NCBI GenBank assembly: GCA_030613835.1
Contig: JAUWLH010000001.1
Location: forward strand, 1 to 57,586
Length of the DNA stretch: 57,586 nucleotides
Reading direction: 5' to 3'
From: Candidatus Bathyarchaeota archaeon
GTDB taxonomy: Archaea; Thermoproteota; Bathyarchaeia; TCS64
The notes under the pieces were generated by a model that was not told the origin of the DNA, made no database searches, and worked only from the letters and a program-made list of their open reading frames with translations. Positions 23,711 to 32,511 of this stretch are shown here, one piece after another (the stretch's first letter is position 1; the number at the start of each line of letters is the position of its first letter). The translations under genes were made by a program, and so were the position numbers.

Positions 23711-24757
23711 ATGATCACTTTGAGGACAATAAGACAGGTCGGGCTCGTGGGATACGGGACATACGTGCCCATGTACCGACTGAAGGCATCGGAGATCAAC
23801 CGCATGTGGGGCGGGTTCGGGGCTCCCGTTGAGGAGAAGACCGTCGTCGCCATGGACGAGGACACCATCACTATCGCGGTTGAGGCGGCAAAGCAGGCGG
23901 TTTACCGCGCGAAAATCACCCCAAGCGATATAGGAGCCGTATTCGTTGGCACCGAGTCAAAGCCCTACGCCGTCAAGCCATGCGGGACCATCGTGGCAGA
24001 GGCAATCGGGGCGACACCAAACGTCTCCACAGCGGACTTTGAGTTCGCGTGCAAGGCGGGAACAGAGGCGATGCAGACTTGCATCGGTCTTGTTGGCAGC
24101 GGCATGCACAAGTATGCTATGGCCATCGGGGCCGACACGGCACAGGGCAAGCCACACGACGCCCTTGAGTACACCGCTGCATGTGGAGGAGCGGCATTCA
24201 TCTTCGGGGAGAGGAGCAGCGAGACCATTGCATATGTAGAGGCATCGTACAGCTACGTCACTGATACTCCTGACTTCTGGAGGAGGTCCAAGGAGATGTA
24301 CCCGAGGCACGGGAACAGGTTCACCGGGGCTCCTGCGTACTTCAAACACATCACCAACGCGGGGAAGGCGCTGCTGGAGGAGACGGGATACAAGCCCAAG
24401 GACTTCAAGTGGGCGGTCTTCCACCAGCCCAACACAAAGTTCCCCATCAACGCATCGAGGATGCTGGGGTTCACCATGGATCAGATCGAGCCCGGTCTAG
24501 TAGCCCCCAAGATAGGTAACACCTACGCGGGTAGCACACCAGTTGGACTGGCGGCCACGCTGGACATCGCGGAGCCAGGGGACAAGATATTCGCCGTCAG
24601 CTACGGCTCGGGAAGCGGCAGCGACGCGTTCATATTCACCGTTCAGGATGCGATCCTAGACAAGAGGGATGGCCCCAAGCTCTCCAGCTTTATCGATCGC
24701 AAGAAGTACGTGGACTACGCCACGTACCTGAAGCACAGGGGGCAAATAGTTCAATGA
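23711..24757 (+). CDS. Hydroxymethylglutaryl-CoA synthase (archaeal)
   Basis: 348 aa. Condenses acetyl-CoA with acetoacetyl-CoA to HMG-CoA, the second step of the mevalonate pathway for archaeal isoprenoid lipids. Catalytic residues are visible: Glu82 (GTESKPYAVKP), Cys114 (FACKAGTEA) and His238 (FHQPNTKFP). Later motifs KIGNTYAGSTPVGLAATLD and SYGSGSGSDAFI complete the fold. It is the first gene of a three-gene cluster with thiolase (4-base ATGA overlap) and a DUF35 protein, the arrangement known to form a channelled HMGS/thiolase/DUF35 complex in methanogens. Confidence 0.95.
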   Translation: MITLRTIRQVGLVGYGTYVPMYRLKASEINRMWGGFGAPVEEKTVVAMDEDTITIAVEAAKQAVYRAKITPSDIGAVFVGTESKPYAVKPCGTIVAEAIGATPNVSTADFEFACKAGTEAMQTCIGLVGSGMHKYAMAIGADTAQGKPHDALEYTAACGGAAFIFGERSSETIAYVEASYSYVTDTPDFWRRSKEMYPRHGNRFTGAPAYFKHITNAGKALLEETGYKPKDFKWAVFHQPNTKFPINASRMLGFTMDQIEPGLVAPKIGNTYAGSTPVGLAATLDIAEPGDKIFAVSYGSGSGSDAFIFTVQDAILDKRDGPKLSSFIDRKKYVDYATYLKHRGQIVQ

Positions 24758-25893
24758 GAAACGTAAAGGTAGCCGGGATAGGGCTCCTGAAGGTCAAGGA
24801 ATACTGGGACAGGTCAATACAGGACCTGTTCGCCGAGGCGAGCCTCAAGGCCATCAGTGACGCGGGGGTCGAAACGGTTGACAAGATTTATGTCTCTAAC
24901 ATGAGCGCGGCGCTTATGCAGAATCAGTTGAATACCGCTGCATTGATGTCAGACGCGTTAGGTAAGCCTGGTCTGCCCGCCACGAGGATAGAGGCGGGGT
25001 CCGCAAGCGGCGGGGTCGCCTTCCACGAGGCGGTACAGGCCATTGCCAGCGGTTTCAGTAACGCCGTCTTGGTTACAGGCGTCGAGAAGATGAGCGATAT
25101 CCTACCAGACGTGGTCACGACCGCCCTGACTATGGCAGAGGAGCAGGAATACACAGCCTACACCGGCATCACCAAGACGGGAATCGCGGCAATGATTCAT
25201 AGGCTGTACCTATTCCTATACGCCAAACCCGAGGAAGTGGGCATGATGGCAGAAAAGAGTCACGAGCATGCTGTCGGGTGCAAGCACGCCCAGTACCCGT
25301 TCATGATGAGCATAGAGAGGGCCATGGCCAGCCCCATGGAGGCCGACCCTATCCACATGATGGAGTGCAGCGGGATAGGCGACGGGGCGGCGGCGATAGT
25401 ACTGGTGCCCTCGGACGATACCGGTGTCGAGGTGGCTGGGTCGGCCATCGCGACAGATTACACGAGCATCGCACAGAGGTCCGACCCGATGGCTATGGAC
25501 GCTATCAGTAAGGCAGCCGACAGGGCATACAAGATGGCTGGGATCAACGCAAATAAGGTGAGCCTCGCGGAGGTCCATGACGACTTCACCATCAACGGGG
25601 TTCTCGGGATCGAGGGCCTGGGCCTAGCCAAGGTTGGCGAGGGTGCCAAGTTGGTCTGCACCGAAGATGTTGACAAGGGGGGAAGGATACCCATCAATAC
25701 CTTTGGGGGACTCAAGGCAAGGGGCAACCCACTTGGCGCAACCGGTATCTACCAGGTAGCCGAGGTGGTATTGCAGCTCAGGGGAGACGCAGGTGACCAC
25801 CAGGTCGAGGGCGCAAAGTACGGTGTGACCCAGAACGCGGGAGGCATGGCGTCAATTTGTGCGGTGAACGTGCTCAGGAGGGCCAAGAAATGA
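24754..25893 (+). CDS. Thiolase-family protein with altered active site
   Basis: 379 aa, the archaeal acetyl-CoA acetyltransferase-type thiolase that normally partners HMG-CoA synthase and DUF35. The fold is clear (GVEKMSD, SGIGDGAAAIVL, LAEVHDDFTINGVL with His275, INTFGGLKARG). However, the usual nucleophile in the xACASGG block reads EAGSASGG, placing Ser83 at the Cys. The usual GHP of the second active-site loop reads GNPLGATG, with Asn325 for His. Unless another residue substitutes, Claisen condensation is doubtful. It could be a structural subunit, or an Ltp2-like aldolase, which also lacks the Cys and works with a DUF35 partner. Confidence 0.88.
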   Translation: MRNVKVAGIGLLKVKEYWDRSIQDLFAEASLKAISDAGVETVDKIYVSNMSAALMQNQLNTAALMSDALGKPGLPATRIEAGSASGGVAFHEAVQAIASGFSNAVLVTGVEKMSDILPDVVTTALTMAEEQEYTAYTGITKTGIAAMIHRLYLFLYAKPEEVGMMAEKSHEHAVGCKHAQYPFMMSIERAMASPMEADPIHMMECSGIGDGAAAIVLVPSDDTGVEVAGSAIATDYTSIAQRSDPMAMDAISKAADRAYKMAGINANKVSLAEVHDDFTINGVLGIEGLGLAKVGEGAKLVCTEDVDKGGRIPINTFGGLKARGNPLGATGIYQVAEVVLQLRGDAGDHQVEGAKYGVTQNAGGMASICAVNVLRRAKK

Positions 25894-26282
25894 GCGTCCC
25901 AAGATACTGGAGAAACGAAGTACCTAGGTACCGCCTGATAGGTGAAGAGTGCGCCGCGTGTGGCAAAAAGTACTTCCCCGCGAGGCCTGTGTGCAGCTGC
26001 GGGTCCACCGAGTTCAAGGACTATAAGCTGACCGAGACGGGTGAGGTTGTCACCTGGACCGTCATCAAGAACGCGCCAATCGGGTTCGAAAAGTACACGC
26101 CATACGTGGTGGGTCTGATCGAGCTAGGGGACAGCGTTCGGCTCTTGAGCCAGATCGTCGATGTGGCCCCCGAGGATGTATCAGCTGGTATGAGGGTCGA
26201 GGCATGCTTCCGCAGGATAAAGGAGGACGGCAAAACTGGCATACTCCAGTACGGCTACAAGTTCAGGCCAGTTGTCGTTTAG
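25890..26282 (+). CDS. DUF35 OB-fold zinc-ribbon protein
   Basis: 130 aa, the DUF35 partner: an N-terminal rubredoxin-like zinc ribbon (ECAACGKKYFPARPVCSCGS, four cysteines) and an OB-fold (VVTWTVIKNAPIGFEKYTPYVVGLIEL). In the archaeal HMGS/thiolase complex it bridges the two enzymes and helps pass acetoacetyl-CoA. The ATG at 25890 overlaps the thiolase TGA, and the in-frame start at 25857 would lie inside the thiolase gene. It completes the operon. Confidence 0.93.
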   Translation: MSVPRYWRNEVPRYRLIGEECAACGKKYFPARPVCSCGSTEFKDYKLTETGEVVTWTVIKNAPIGFEKYTPYVVGLIELGDSVRLLSQIVDVAPEDVSAGMRVEACFRRIKEDGKTGILQYGYKFRPVVV

Positions 26283-26329
26283 ACCCCAACTTTTTATAAC
26301 TCCTTTTCCTTTTCCCAGTTCTGATAACC

Positions 26330-27859
26330 ATGGCTCCGAAGACAAAGTACGATATCATCGCCGAGATAGCGAAGCGCAGGGGCTTCTTCTGGCCCAGTTT
26401 CGAGATATACGGCGGCATGAGCGGGTTCACGACCTATGGAGACCTGGGCACCAAGCTCAAGCGCAACATCGAGGCTCTCTGGAAGGAGTACTTCGTGCGG
26501 AAACAGGGCTTCCTTGAACTGGAGGCTCCCGTGATTAACCCGGAACGGGTGTTTGAGGCGTCTGGGCACTTGGAGAACTTCAAGGAGTACTCTGCGGAAT
26601 GCAGCCAGTGCGGCAACAGCTTCAGGGCCGACCACCTCATCGAGGACAAGACGGGGCTTGAGAACGTGGAGGCCATGGGAGGCGACGCCATCAAGAGTAT
26701 GATGGTCGAACTCAAGATCAAGTGCCCCAGGTGTGGGGGAGCGCTCAAGGAGCCCACGCTGATACTCACCATGTTTAAGACAGAGATCGGCGCAACAGGC
26801 GGGGAGGTCGGTTACCTGCGCCCCGAGACGGCTCAGGCTATGTTCCTAAACTACAAGAGGGGCATCATACATGCCCGCGAGAAGCTGCCATTTGCCCTCG
26901 TCCAGAGCAGCAAGGTAGCCCGTAACGAGATCAGCCCAAGGAGGGGCATGCTGAGGCTCAGGGAGTTCACCATCATGGAGCTGGAGCTCTTCTTCGACCC
27001 CGAGAGCCCAGATTGCCCATGGTTCGGGGATGTCAAGGACGCTGTGATCAGGCTCTATAACGAGGACATGGTCGAGAACAGCGTCGAGGAGCCGCTGGTG
27101 CTATCCGTTGAGGAGGCGGTGGAGAAGAAGCTCATCATCACGGAGTGGCAGGCTTACTTCATGGGGCTGAGTCAGAGATTCATCGAGACACTGGGGGTCC
27201 CAGCGGAGAACCAGAGGTTCCGCGCTCATCTGCCAGATGAGAGGGCCCACTACAGCGCCCAGCCCTACGACCACGAGGTAAAGCTGGAAACATGGGGCTG
27301 GACTGAGATATCGGGCTGCGCCTACAGGACAAACTTCGACCTATCAAACCACATGGAGGCATCGGGGCAGAACATGGAGGTGCGGAGGGAGGACGGAACC
27401 AGGTTCGTTCCCCACGTCGTGGAGCCTAGCTATGGTCTTGACAGGCTCATGTACATCGTCATGGAGAACAGCTACGAGAGAAGGGGCAAGAGAAACATCA
27501 TGCATATCCCCAAGGAGCTGTCTCCGTACCAGGTAGCCGTGTTCCCCATCGTCAAAAAGGACGGGATCGCCGAGAAGGCGGTAGAGATCAGAAATCTTCT
27601 CCTATCAAAGGGGTTGTGGGTGTCCTATGATGCAGGCGGTAGCATCGGTAGGCGTTACGCTAGGGTTGACGAGATAGGTACTCCCCTCGCTGTTGCAATA
27701 GACTATGATACAATGGAGAGCGACACATTGACCATAAGGGATAGGGACAGCTGGGAGCAGGTCAAACTATCCATTGATAAACTCCCAGATGCGCTTGCCG
27801 CCTACTTCAGGGGAGAGAACCCCTTCCTTGAGCTGGGTGAAAAAGTGGTTAGGGAGTAG
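26330..27859 (+). CDS. glyS: Glycyl-tRNA synthetase
   Basis: 509 aa dimeric archaeal/eukaryal-type class II GlyRS. The N-terminal motif 1 region RGFFWPSFEIYGGMSGFTTYGDLG is typical. A zinc-like insert (CSQCGNSF, CPRCGG) follows, then motif 2 KVARNEISPRRGMLRLREFTIMELELFFDPE, and motif 3 VEPSYGLDRLMYIVME. The C-terminal anticodon-binding domain starts near SPYQVAVFPIV. TTTTTATAA at 26290-26298 is a plausible promoter. The next gene is convergent with a 1-bp gap. Confidence 0.96.
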   Translation: MAPKTKYDIIAEIAKRRGFFWPSFEIYGGMSGFTTYGDLGTKLKRNIEALWKEYFVRKQGFLELEAPVINPERVFEASGHLENFKEYSAECSQCGNSFRADHLIEDKTGLENVEAMGGDAIKSMMVELKIKCPRCGGALKEPTLILTMFKTEIGATGGEVGYLRPETAQAMFLNYKRGIIHAREKLPFALVQSSKVARNEISPRRGMLRLREFTIMELELFFDPESPDCPWFGDVKDAVIRLYNEDMVENSVEEPLVLSVEEAVEKKLIITEWQAYFMGLSQRFIETLGVPAENQRFRAHLPDERAHYSAQPYDHEVKLETWGWTEISGCAYRTNFDLSNHMEASGQNMEVRREDGTRFVPHVVEPSYGLDRLMYIVMENSYERRGKRNIMHIPKELSPYQVAVFPIVKKDGIAEKAVEIRNLLLSKGLWVSYDAGGSIGRRYARVDEIGTPLAVAIDYDTMESDTLTIRDRDSWEQVKLSIDKLPDALAAYFRGENPFLELGEKVVRE

Positions 27860-27860
27860 C

Positions 27861-28961
27861 CTAACCCGTCTCGTACCTTGCCTTCAGGATGGCCTCAGCG
27901 AAGTCCTCCTGTGTGGCACCGTAGACCATGAGCCCGATTGACTCGAAGGCTTCCTTTATTCTCGCCAATAGAGCGTCTTTAGTTAACTCGGCACCGATGA
28001 GGGACTCCTCCAGTTTCTCTATGGCCCCCATGTAGGGCTGGGTGAAGAAATCTCCGCTGATGCTGATGTTCTCGATGGACTCCTCATTGGAGACGAGCAG
28101 TATTCTGATGAGCTTGCCCGCTTTGAACACGGACTCGGAGACGACGAGGCCGCCCCTGACCTTTGTTCCCGTGGCCTCTTGTTTCGCCTTCATCAGTAGG
28201 TCGTTATCCTTGCTGAAGATCCACTCCTCAGTCTTCCGTTCCTCCACGAGCCTTTCCAAGGTCTCCTTCTCTGTATCCGTTAGCTCGCCTGGGTCGAGGT
28301 CGATGCCCAGCTCCTCCTTGAAGCCCTCCACGATGAGCTGCTTCACCAGCTCCCTGCTGGTCTTCTCGCCTGTCTGTGCCCTGATGCTGGTGATCCAGTC
28401 GCTCATGGATTCTGCCAGCTTGTCCTTGAACTTCTCGCTAGGGGCGTTGATGATCTCGCTCATGAGGTACGTGGGAGCGTCCAGGAGCAGGTCCCCCGCT
28501 AGCACGTTAGCATTCTCGATGCCTATGGCGCCGTTGCCGCTGATCTTCTTCCCGTCCACCAGAATGTCGTTTGGCTGCCTGATTGTCGCGTCCAGCCCCA
28601 GCTTTTTCAGGGCGTAGACTGGAGGCTTCATGAAGGTGGCATAGAACTCTGGGATTGACTTGGGGCACTCAGGGCTTGTCCTGTTGATGATGACGAAGTA
28701 GTCCTGCTCCCATGGTCCGTCCAGGATGGTTCCGCCTCCTATAGTGCGCCTTACAAGGCTAAATCCCTGCTCCTTGGCGTAATCGACGTGTACCTCCTTG
28801 TCCATCAGCTGGTGGTACCCGATGTTGACGAAGGGGCTCTCCGGGTGGTTCAAGATGAGGGTATTCGGTACATCGCCCTCGCTCACCGCGTGCCCGACCG
28901 CCTCGTAGAGGTTGGTCATGGTGTAGCCGTTGATTGCTCCAAGGTCTAATAGTCTCCACAA
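27861..28961 (-). CDS. Lipoate-protein ligase A family protein
   Basis: 366 aa, biotin/lipoate ligase superfamily. Substrate-loop motifs are RRTIGGGTILDG, then QPNDILVDGKKISGNGA with the catalytic lysine, and GDLLLDAP. The C-terminal ~120 residues form an accessory domain as in bipartite ligases. The likely role is attaching lipoate or octanoate to a carrier protein. TTG at 28961 is chosen: GAGG lies nine bases upstream and the protein then begins LWRLLDLGAINGYTMTN, as relatives do. The longer frame to 29048 would overlap the CinA-like gene. It is the downstream member of a minus-strand pair. Confidence 0.85.
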   Translation of the reverse strand: MWRLLDLGAINGYTMTNLYEAVGHAVSEGDVPNTLILNHPESPFVNIGYHQLMDKEVHVDYAKEQGFSLVRRTIGGGTILDGPWEQDYFVIINRTSPECPKSIPEFYATFMKPPVYALKKLGLDATIRQPNDILVDGKKISGNGAIGIENANVLAGDLLLDAPTYLMSEIINAPSEKFKDKLAESMSDWITSIRAQTGEKTSRELVKQLIVEGFKEELGIDLDPGELTDTEKETLERLVEERKTEEWIFSKDNDLLMKAKQEATGTKVRGGLVVSESVFKAGKLIRILLVSNEESIENISISGDFFTQPYMGAIEKLEESLIGAELTKDALLARIKEAFESIGLMVYGATQEDFAEAILKARYETG

Positions 28962-29016
28962 AATGGTTGCCTCTTTCTGAGAAGAATGGAGATGGGTTAT
29001 AAAATACTTGAGTAGG

Positions 29017-29853
29017 TTAATTTGGGTTGATGAGGTCCATCTCGCCACCGCCTATTTCATTTATCCGGCTGAGGTAATCTGCGATGAACTTATCCATCGA
29101 CCTCTCGGCTTCATCAACCGTCGGAGCCTCCAAGACGAAATCAACCTTGATGGTATGGACCTTTTCCCTATCCTCATCCTCAACTGGAGGAGTGGCGGCG
29201 TTCTTGATGTAGATATCCGGGTAATCTAGCTGCATCTGCCTGTATAGAGGGAAGAAGTCCTTCCACACCATGCTGATGTTGAAGGTTCTTGCCACGAATA
29301 CAGTGTTCGTCTGGCTCATGATCATTGGGGCCACATGTGCATTGAACATGCCCTTCATCTCGGATGGTACTCCTGGGAGGGTGCAAACGGTCTTGCCGCC
29401 GATGTCTATCTTCATGCCAACCGCGAAACCCACAGGGTTCTGTATCGGCTCGCTCTCCATGAGGATCCTGGCCATCCTGCGTCCCCTGTCAATGGATGAT
29501 TGCTCGGTTATCCCCCTCTTTCTATAGGTTGCTTCGATTTTGGCCGCGCCCTCCTCGTCGATGAACGTTTTCCGCCCCAACGCCATCCCGATGCTGTCCA
29601 CTGTTAGGTCGTCCTCACTTGGACCCAGCCCACCCGTTATCACGATGAAGTGGGCGTCCCTCTTCAGCGCGTCCAGGAGGGTTGACCCTATGAGAGCGGG
29701 CTCGTCGCCAATCATAGTGACCCTGCGGAGCCTTGCCCCCATCTCTGCCACCCTCTTGGCTATCCAGTTGCTGTTCGTGTCTAGTATGCGACCGTAGATG
29801 AGCTCGTCGCCAGTTGCGATGATCTCGACATTGACGCTTCCAGTGGGCTTCAT
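29017..29853 (-). CDS. CinA-like molybdopterin-binding-domain protein
   Basis: 278 aa, a MoCF-biosynthesis/CinA N-terminal fold. Hallmarks are IATGDELIYGRILDTNSNWIA, VTMIGDEPALI, FIVITGGLGPSEDDLTVDSI, and TLPGVPSEMKGMF. CinA-type proteins act on pyridine nucleotides (ADP-ribose pyrophosphatase or NMN amidase activity, depending on accessory domains) in NAD salvage; archaeal forms often have only this first domain. The amidase domain of full CinA is not present. Upstream (29854-30019) is a GC-rich dyad region. Confidence 0.85.
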   Translation of the reverse strand: MKPTGSVNVEIIATGDELIYGRILDTNSNWIAKRVAEMGARLRRVTMIGDEPALIGSTLLDALKRDAHFIVITGGLGPSEDDLTVDSIGMALGRKTFIDEEGAAKIEATYRKRGITEQSSIDRGRRMARILMESEPIQNPVGFAVGMKIDIGGKTVCTLPGVPSEMKGMFNAHVAPMIMSQTNTVFVARTFNISMVWKDFFPLYRQMQLDYPDIYIKNAATPPVEDEDREKVHTIKVDFVLEAPTVDEAERSMDKFIADYLSRINEIGGGEMDLINPN

Positions 29854-30019
29854 ACGCTTAACCGCCGTAACCCTCTCTTATACGCCTTTCCAAGCAACTA
29901 AGCCTGGCCTATGCTCCGAGGATAGCAGCAGCCCCTTCGGGTTTGGACCGGGGCGTTGTTTCTCTACAACTTTTATTACCCAAATATCTTAAAACTGTGT
30001 TAGGTAACTATTGGTTTCA

Positions 30020-30550
30020 ATGTACCCTCAATCCTTCTCGCTTGATGATGGAACCACCGTTCGTTTCAAGGAGGAGACCTCTGAAGACCTAGAATCCGTA
30101 TGGGGGCTTTACTCTACCCTTAGTGTTGAGAGCAGGAAGACCTTGCCTCCCATTAACAGGAACCTGATCGAACTCTGGTCTAGGAGTCTCCCCAATTACG
30201 CCTTCAAGCCCGTTCTAGTGTCCGTTGATGAGAGGGGCGGTGAGCGTATCATCGGCAGAGCCTCCCTGACCCATGATGCTTCTCCGGCATCGAAGCACAG
30301 GGCCGAGTTCGGCATCGTTGTCCACGATGATTACCAAGGGAGGGGTGTCGGCTCTAACCTGTCCCTCTTCATGGTCCATGTGGCGCGGTCCAAGGGTTTG
30401 AGGAAGCTTACCCTGGATGTCTTCGCTGATAACCAGCGCGCTATCCATGTGTTCGAGGCGTGCGGCTACATCAAGGAGGGTCTTTTCCCTGATCACTACT
30501 GGTTCAGGGGCAGGTTCCACGACGTGATCCGGATGGGCCAAGCGTTGTAG
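30020..30550 (+). CDS. GNAT N-acetyltransferase
   Basis: 176 aa GNAT protein with VRFKEETSEDLESVWGLY at the N-terminus, the acetyl-CoA loop VVHDDYQGRGVGSNLSLFM, and LDVFADNQRAIHVFEACGYIKEG. These are shared by ribosomal-protein and amino-acid acetyltransferases. The ATG at 30020 is preferred over TTG 30011. The substrate is unknown. TTTTATTACCC at about 29969 could be part of the promoter. Confidence 0.85.
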   Translation: MYPQSFSLDDGTTVRFKEETSEDLESVWGLYSTLSVESRKTLPPINRNLIELWSRSLPNYAFKPVLVSVDERGGERIIGRASLTHDASPASKHRAEFGIVVHDDYQGRGVGSNLSLFMVHVARSKGLRKLTLDVFADNQRAIHVFEACGYIKEGLFPDHYWFRGRFHDVIRMGQAL

Positions 30551-30973
30551 CCAGTTCCGGTGGCCGGTCAAACGCAAAAAAAATTCTTGTACTCTGAACC
30601 CCGGAAAAAGGCTGCTAGCTCCTCCGCTTAGTTGGTTGACTCCTATCATCTGTCCCATTGATGTGGGGAGCGTGCTGTCCCGCAGCACAGCGGTGGTGGT
30701 CACGTTTTTGCGACTACCTGCTGGTGTTTGGATCCACATTTGGATCCAAATTGGGTTGTTTTATATCTTCTTTTAGGAAATGAGGCGTGTATTCGCCTTG
30801 CACTTGGTACGCCCTCCTCCCCACGTTAGCCGCTATTCTCGTTTTGGACGAGGTGAGCTGGTGATTTCGCCGCTGTCAGAGTCGGCACTAGCTATTAAAA
30901 TCAATAACCTGAGTTAATAAAATGATGACATGAATAAATATCCTTACTCGACGTTAATTATTAAAAAAGTGAA
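30551..30973. other. Non-coding stretch with hairpin and repeat
   Basis: No gene is visible. The region has a 6-bp perfect hairpin GTGCTG/CAGCAC (30672-30677 with 30683-30688), a direct repeat TTTGGATCCA (30727-30736 and 30739-30748) whose second copy belongs to the palindrome TTTGGATCCAAA (30739-30750), and an AT-rich tail. It separates two convergent transcripts, so part is presumably terminator. Confidence 0.4.
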
Positions 30974-32152
30974 TTAGCAGTGTCCGAGCATATGCTCGGC
31001 TTCCCTGCTGCGTTTAAAGACGATGTAGTCCTTGTATCCCAGCGCCTCTGCCTTGGTCTGCCTGCCGTTTGCCGTCTTGACGATCATCTCATAGATGCGG
31101 CTGCCCACTCTATTGAGGCTCTCGCTGCCGTCCAGTATGGTGCTGGCGTTTATGTCCATGTTGTCGCCCATGTTGGCGTAGGTCCTCGGGGTCCCCGTGA
31201 TCTTGATGACCGGCGCGATGGCGTGCCCCGTGGTGCTCCCCCTTCCGCTGGTGAAGCAGACAACCTGAGCCCCAGCCGCAACCATGTGGGTGACGCTTGG
31301 CACGTCCCAGCCGGGGCCGTCCATCAGATACAGACCGGGCTTGTCCGGTGTGTCGAACCTCTCCCAGTTGTTGTAGAGGACGCCCTGAATGGTCTTGGTC
31401 CCCCCCTTAACCACGGCTCCTAGGCTCTTCTCCTCGATGGTGGTCAGCCCGCCGTCGATGTTGCCCTTGCTCATCCACCTGCTGCTGACGCCCATGGCCT
31501 TCTGGCGCGCCATCTGGGTCTCGATAATGTCGTAGATGGCGTCGGCCGTCTCCTTGTCTACGGCCCTCTCGGCGAGGAGGTGCTGTGTCCCGCACATCTC
31601 CTGGGTCTCGCCAAACATCACCGTCCCGCCATCCTCTATGAGCATGTCTGCCGCCGCGCCTACCGCCGGGTTCGCTGCAAGCCCGCTTGTGGCGTCACTG
31701 CCCCCGCACTCCACCGCGAGGATCAGCTTGCTCAGCGGGAAAGCCTCCCGTTTCTGCTCAGCTATGTCCTGCTTCATCTTCTGGAGGATGCGCACGCCCT
31801 TGGCGTGGGTCTTGATGGTACCACCCAACTTCTGGATTGTGATGTTGAAGACGGGCTTGCCACTGGGCTCGATTTTCTCCATGAGGATGTCCCCGGTCAA
31901 AGTCTCGCACCCCAACCCGACAATCAGTATCCCCGCGACGTTTGGGTTCAACGCCGTCCCCACCAGGTTGTGGACCAGCATGGCGTCGTCCCTACATCCG
32001 TAGGTCTGCGTGATGGCCACTGCTCCCTCCACCTGCTCTGCTATCTTCTTGGCGGGCTCGTAGCTGCAGTCCATAGTCGACAGTACAAGCAGGTGGTTCC
32101 TTACGCCCACCGTTCCGTCGGGTCTCTCGTACCCGTAGAACTGTGCCGTCAG
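30974..32152 (-). CDS. UxaA-family dehydratase, large part
   Basis: 392 aa from a CTG start. This is the catalytic C-terminal part of altronate dehydratase/UxaA-type enzymes (FYGYERPDGTVGVRNHLLVL, TQTYGCRDDAMLVHNL, IVGLGCETLTGD, VECGGSDATSGLAANPAVGAA, GNIDGGLTTIEEKSLGA, GPGWDVPSVTHMVAAGAQVVCFTSGRG). Members dehydrate sugar acids or desulfonate sulfolactate. The GTG at 32110 would delete FYGYERPDG, whereas CTG at 32152 restores it, overlaps the TGA of the small subunit gene as CTGA and follows AAGGGGGG. In-frame alternatives upstream do not exist before a stop. It is paired with the SAF-domain gene and a LarA-like gene. Confidence 0.9.
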   Translation of the reverse strand: MTAQFYGYERPDGTVGVRNHLLVLSTMDCSYEPAKKIAEQVEGAVAITQTYGCRDDAMLVHNLVGTALNPNVAGILIVGLGCETLTGDILMEKIEPSGKPVFNITIQKLGGTIKTHAKGVRILQKMKQDIAEQKREAFPLSKLILAVECGGSDATSGLAANPAVGAAADMLIEDGGTVMFGETQEMCGTQHLLAERAVDKETADAIYDIIETQMARQKAMGVSSRWMSKGNIDGGLTTIEEKSLGAVVKGGTKTIQGVLYNNWERFDTPDKPGLYLMDGPGWDVPSVTHMVAAGAQVVCFTSGRGSTTGHAIAPVIKITGTPRTYANMGDNMDINASTILDGSESLNRVGSRIYEMIVKTANGRQTKAEALGYKDYIVFKRSREAEHMLGHC

Positions 32153-32463
32153 GTGACCCCCCTTACCTCAACGCCCTCTATGTTCATCCTAGCGCTGTTG
32201 ACATTGTGGGTATGAAGCCACTCGCCGACCTTGATCTCCTTAGAGGCGACGCCGATCACCTCTCCGTACTTGATGACCTCGTCGTCCACCTTCAGGTCCT
32301 TGAGTGCGAGCTTGTGGCCCAGCATAATCCTCTCAACGGGTCTGGTCTTCAGCACAATGTCGCCGTTGGGGTTGAGTACCTCGACCTCCTCACCCGCCTC
32401 GACGATGCTGGTGGCCGTAGCCACGTTGTCCTGGGCATCGACTTGTATGGCTTTCTTTGACAT
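32149..32463 (-). CDS. UxaA-family dehydratase, SAF-domain part
   Basis: 104 aa SAF domain corresponding to the N-terminal third of single-chain UxaA, with GEEVEVLNPNGD, HKLALKDLKVDDEVIKYGEVIG and VGEWLHTHNV as its core. In archaea and in SuyAB-type enzymes this part is a separate subunit; that is the case here. Its TGA overlaps the start of the large part, and the order small-then-large matches other split enzymes. The substrate is unknown. Confidence 0.9.
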   Translation of the reverse strand: MSKKAIQVDAQDNVATATSIVEAGEEVEVLNPNGDIVLKTRPVERIMLGHKLALKDLKVDDEVIKYGEVIGVASKEIKVGEWLHTHNVNSARMNIEGVEVRGVT

Positions 32464-32511
32464 GTTACAGGAATAGGCGATGCGGTAATATTAAAGAGAT
32501 AAGAAAAAAGC

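Noticed and set aside
29880..29960. GC-rich dyads upstream of the CinA-like gene as a tRNA or C/D-box RNA
   Set aside because: A 5-bp GCCCC/GGGGC stem exists, but no cloverleaf and no C (RUGAUGA) plus D (CUGA) pair in order could be found.
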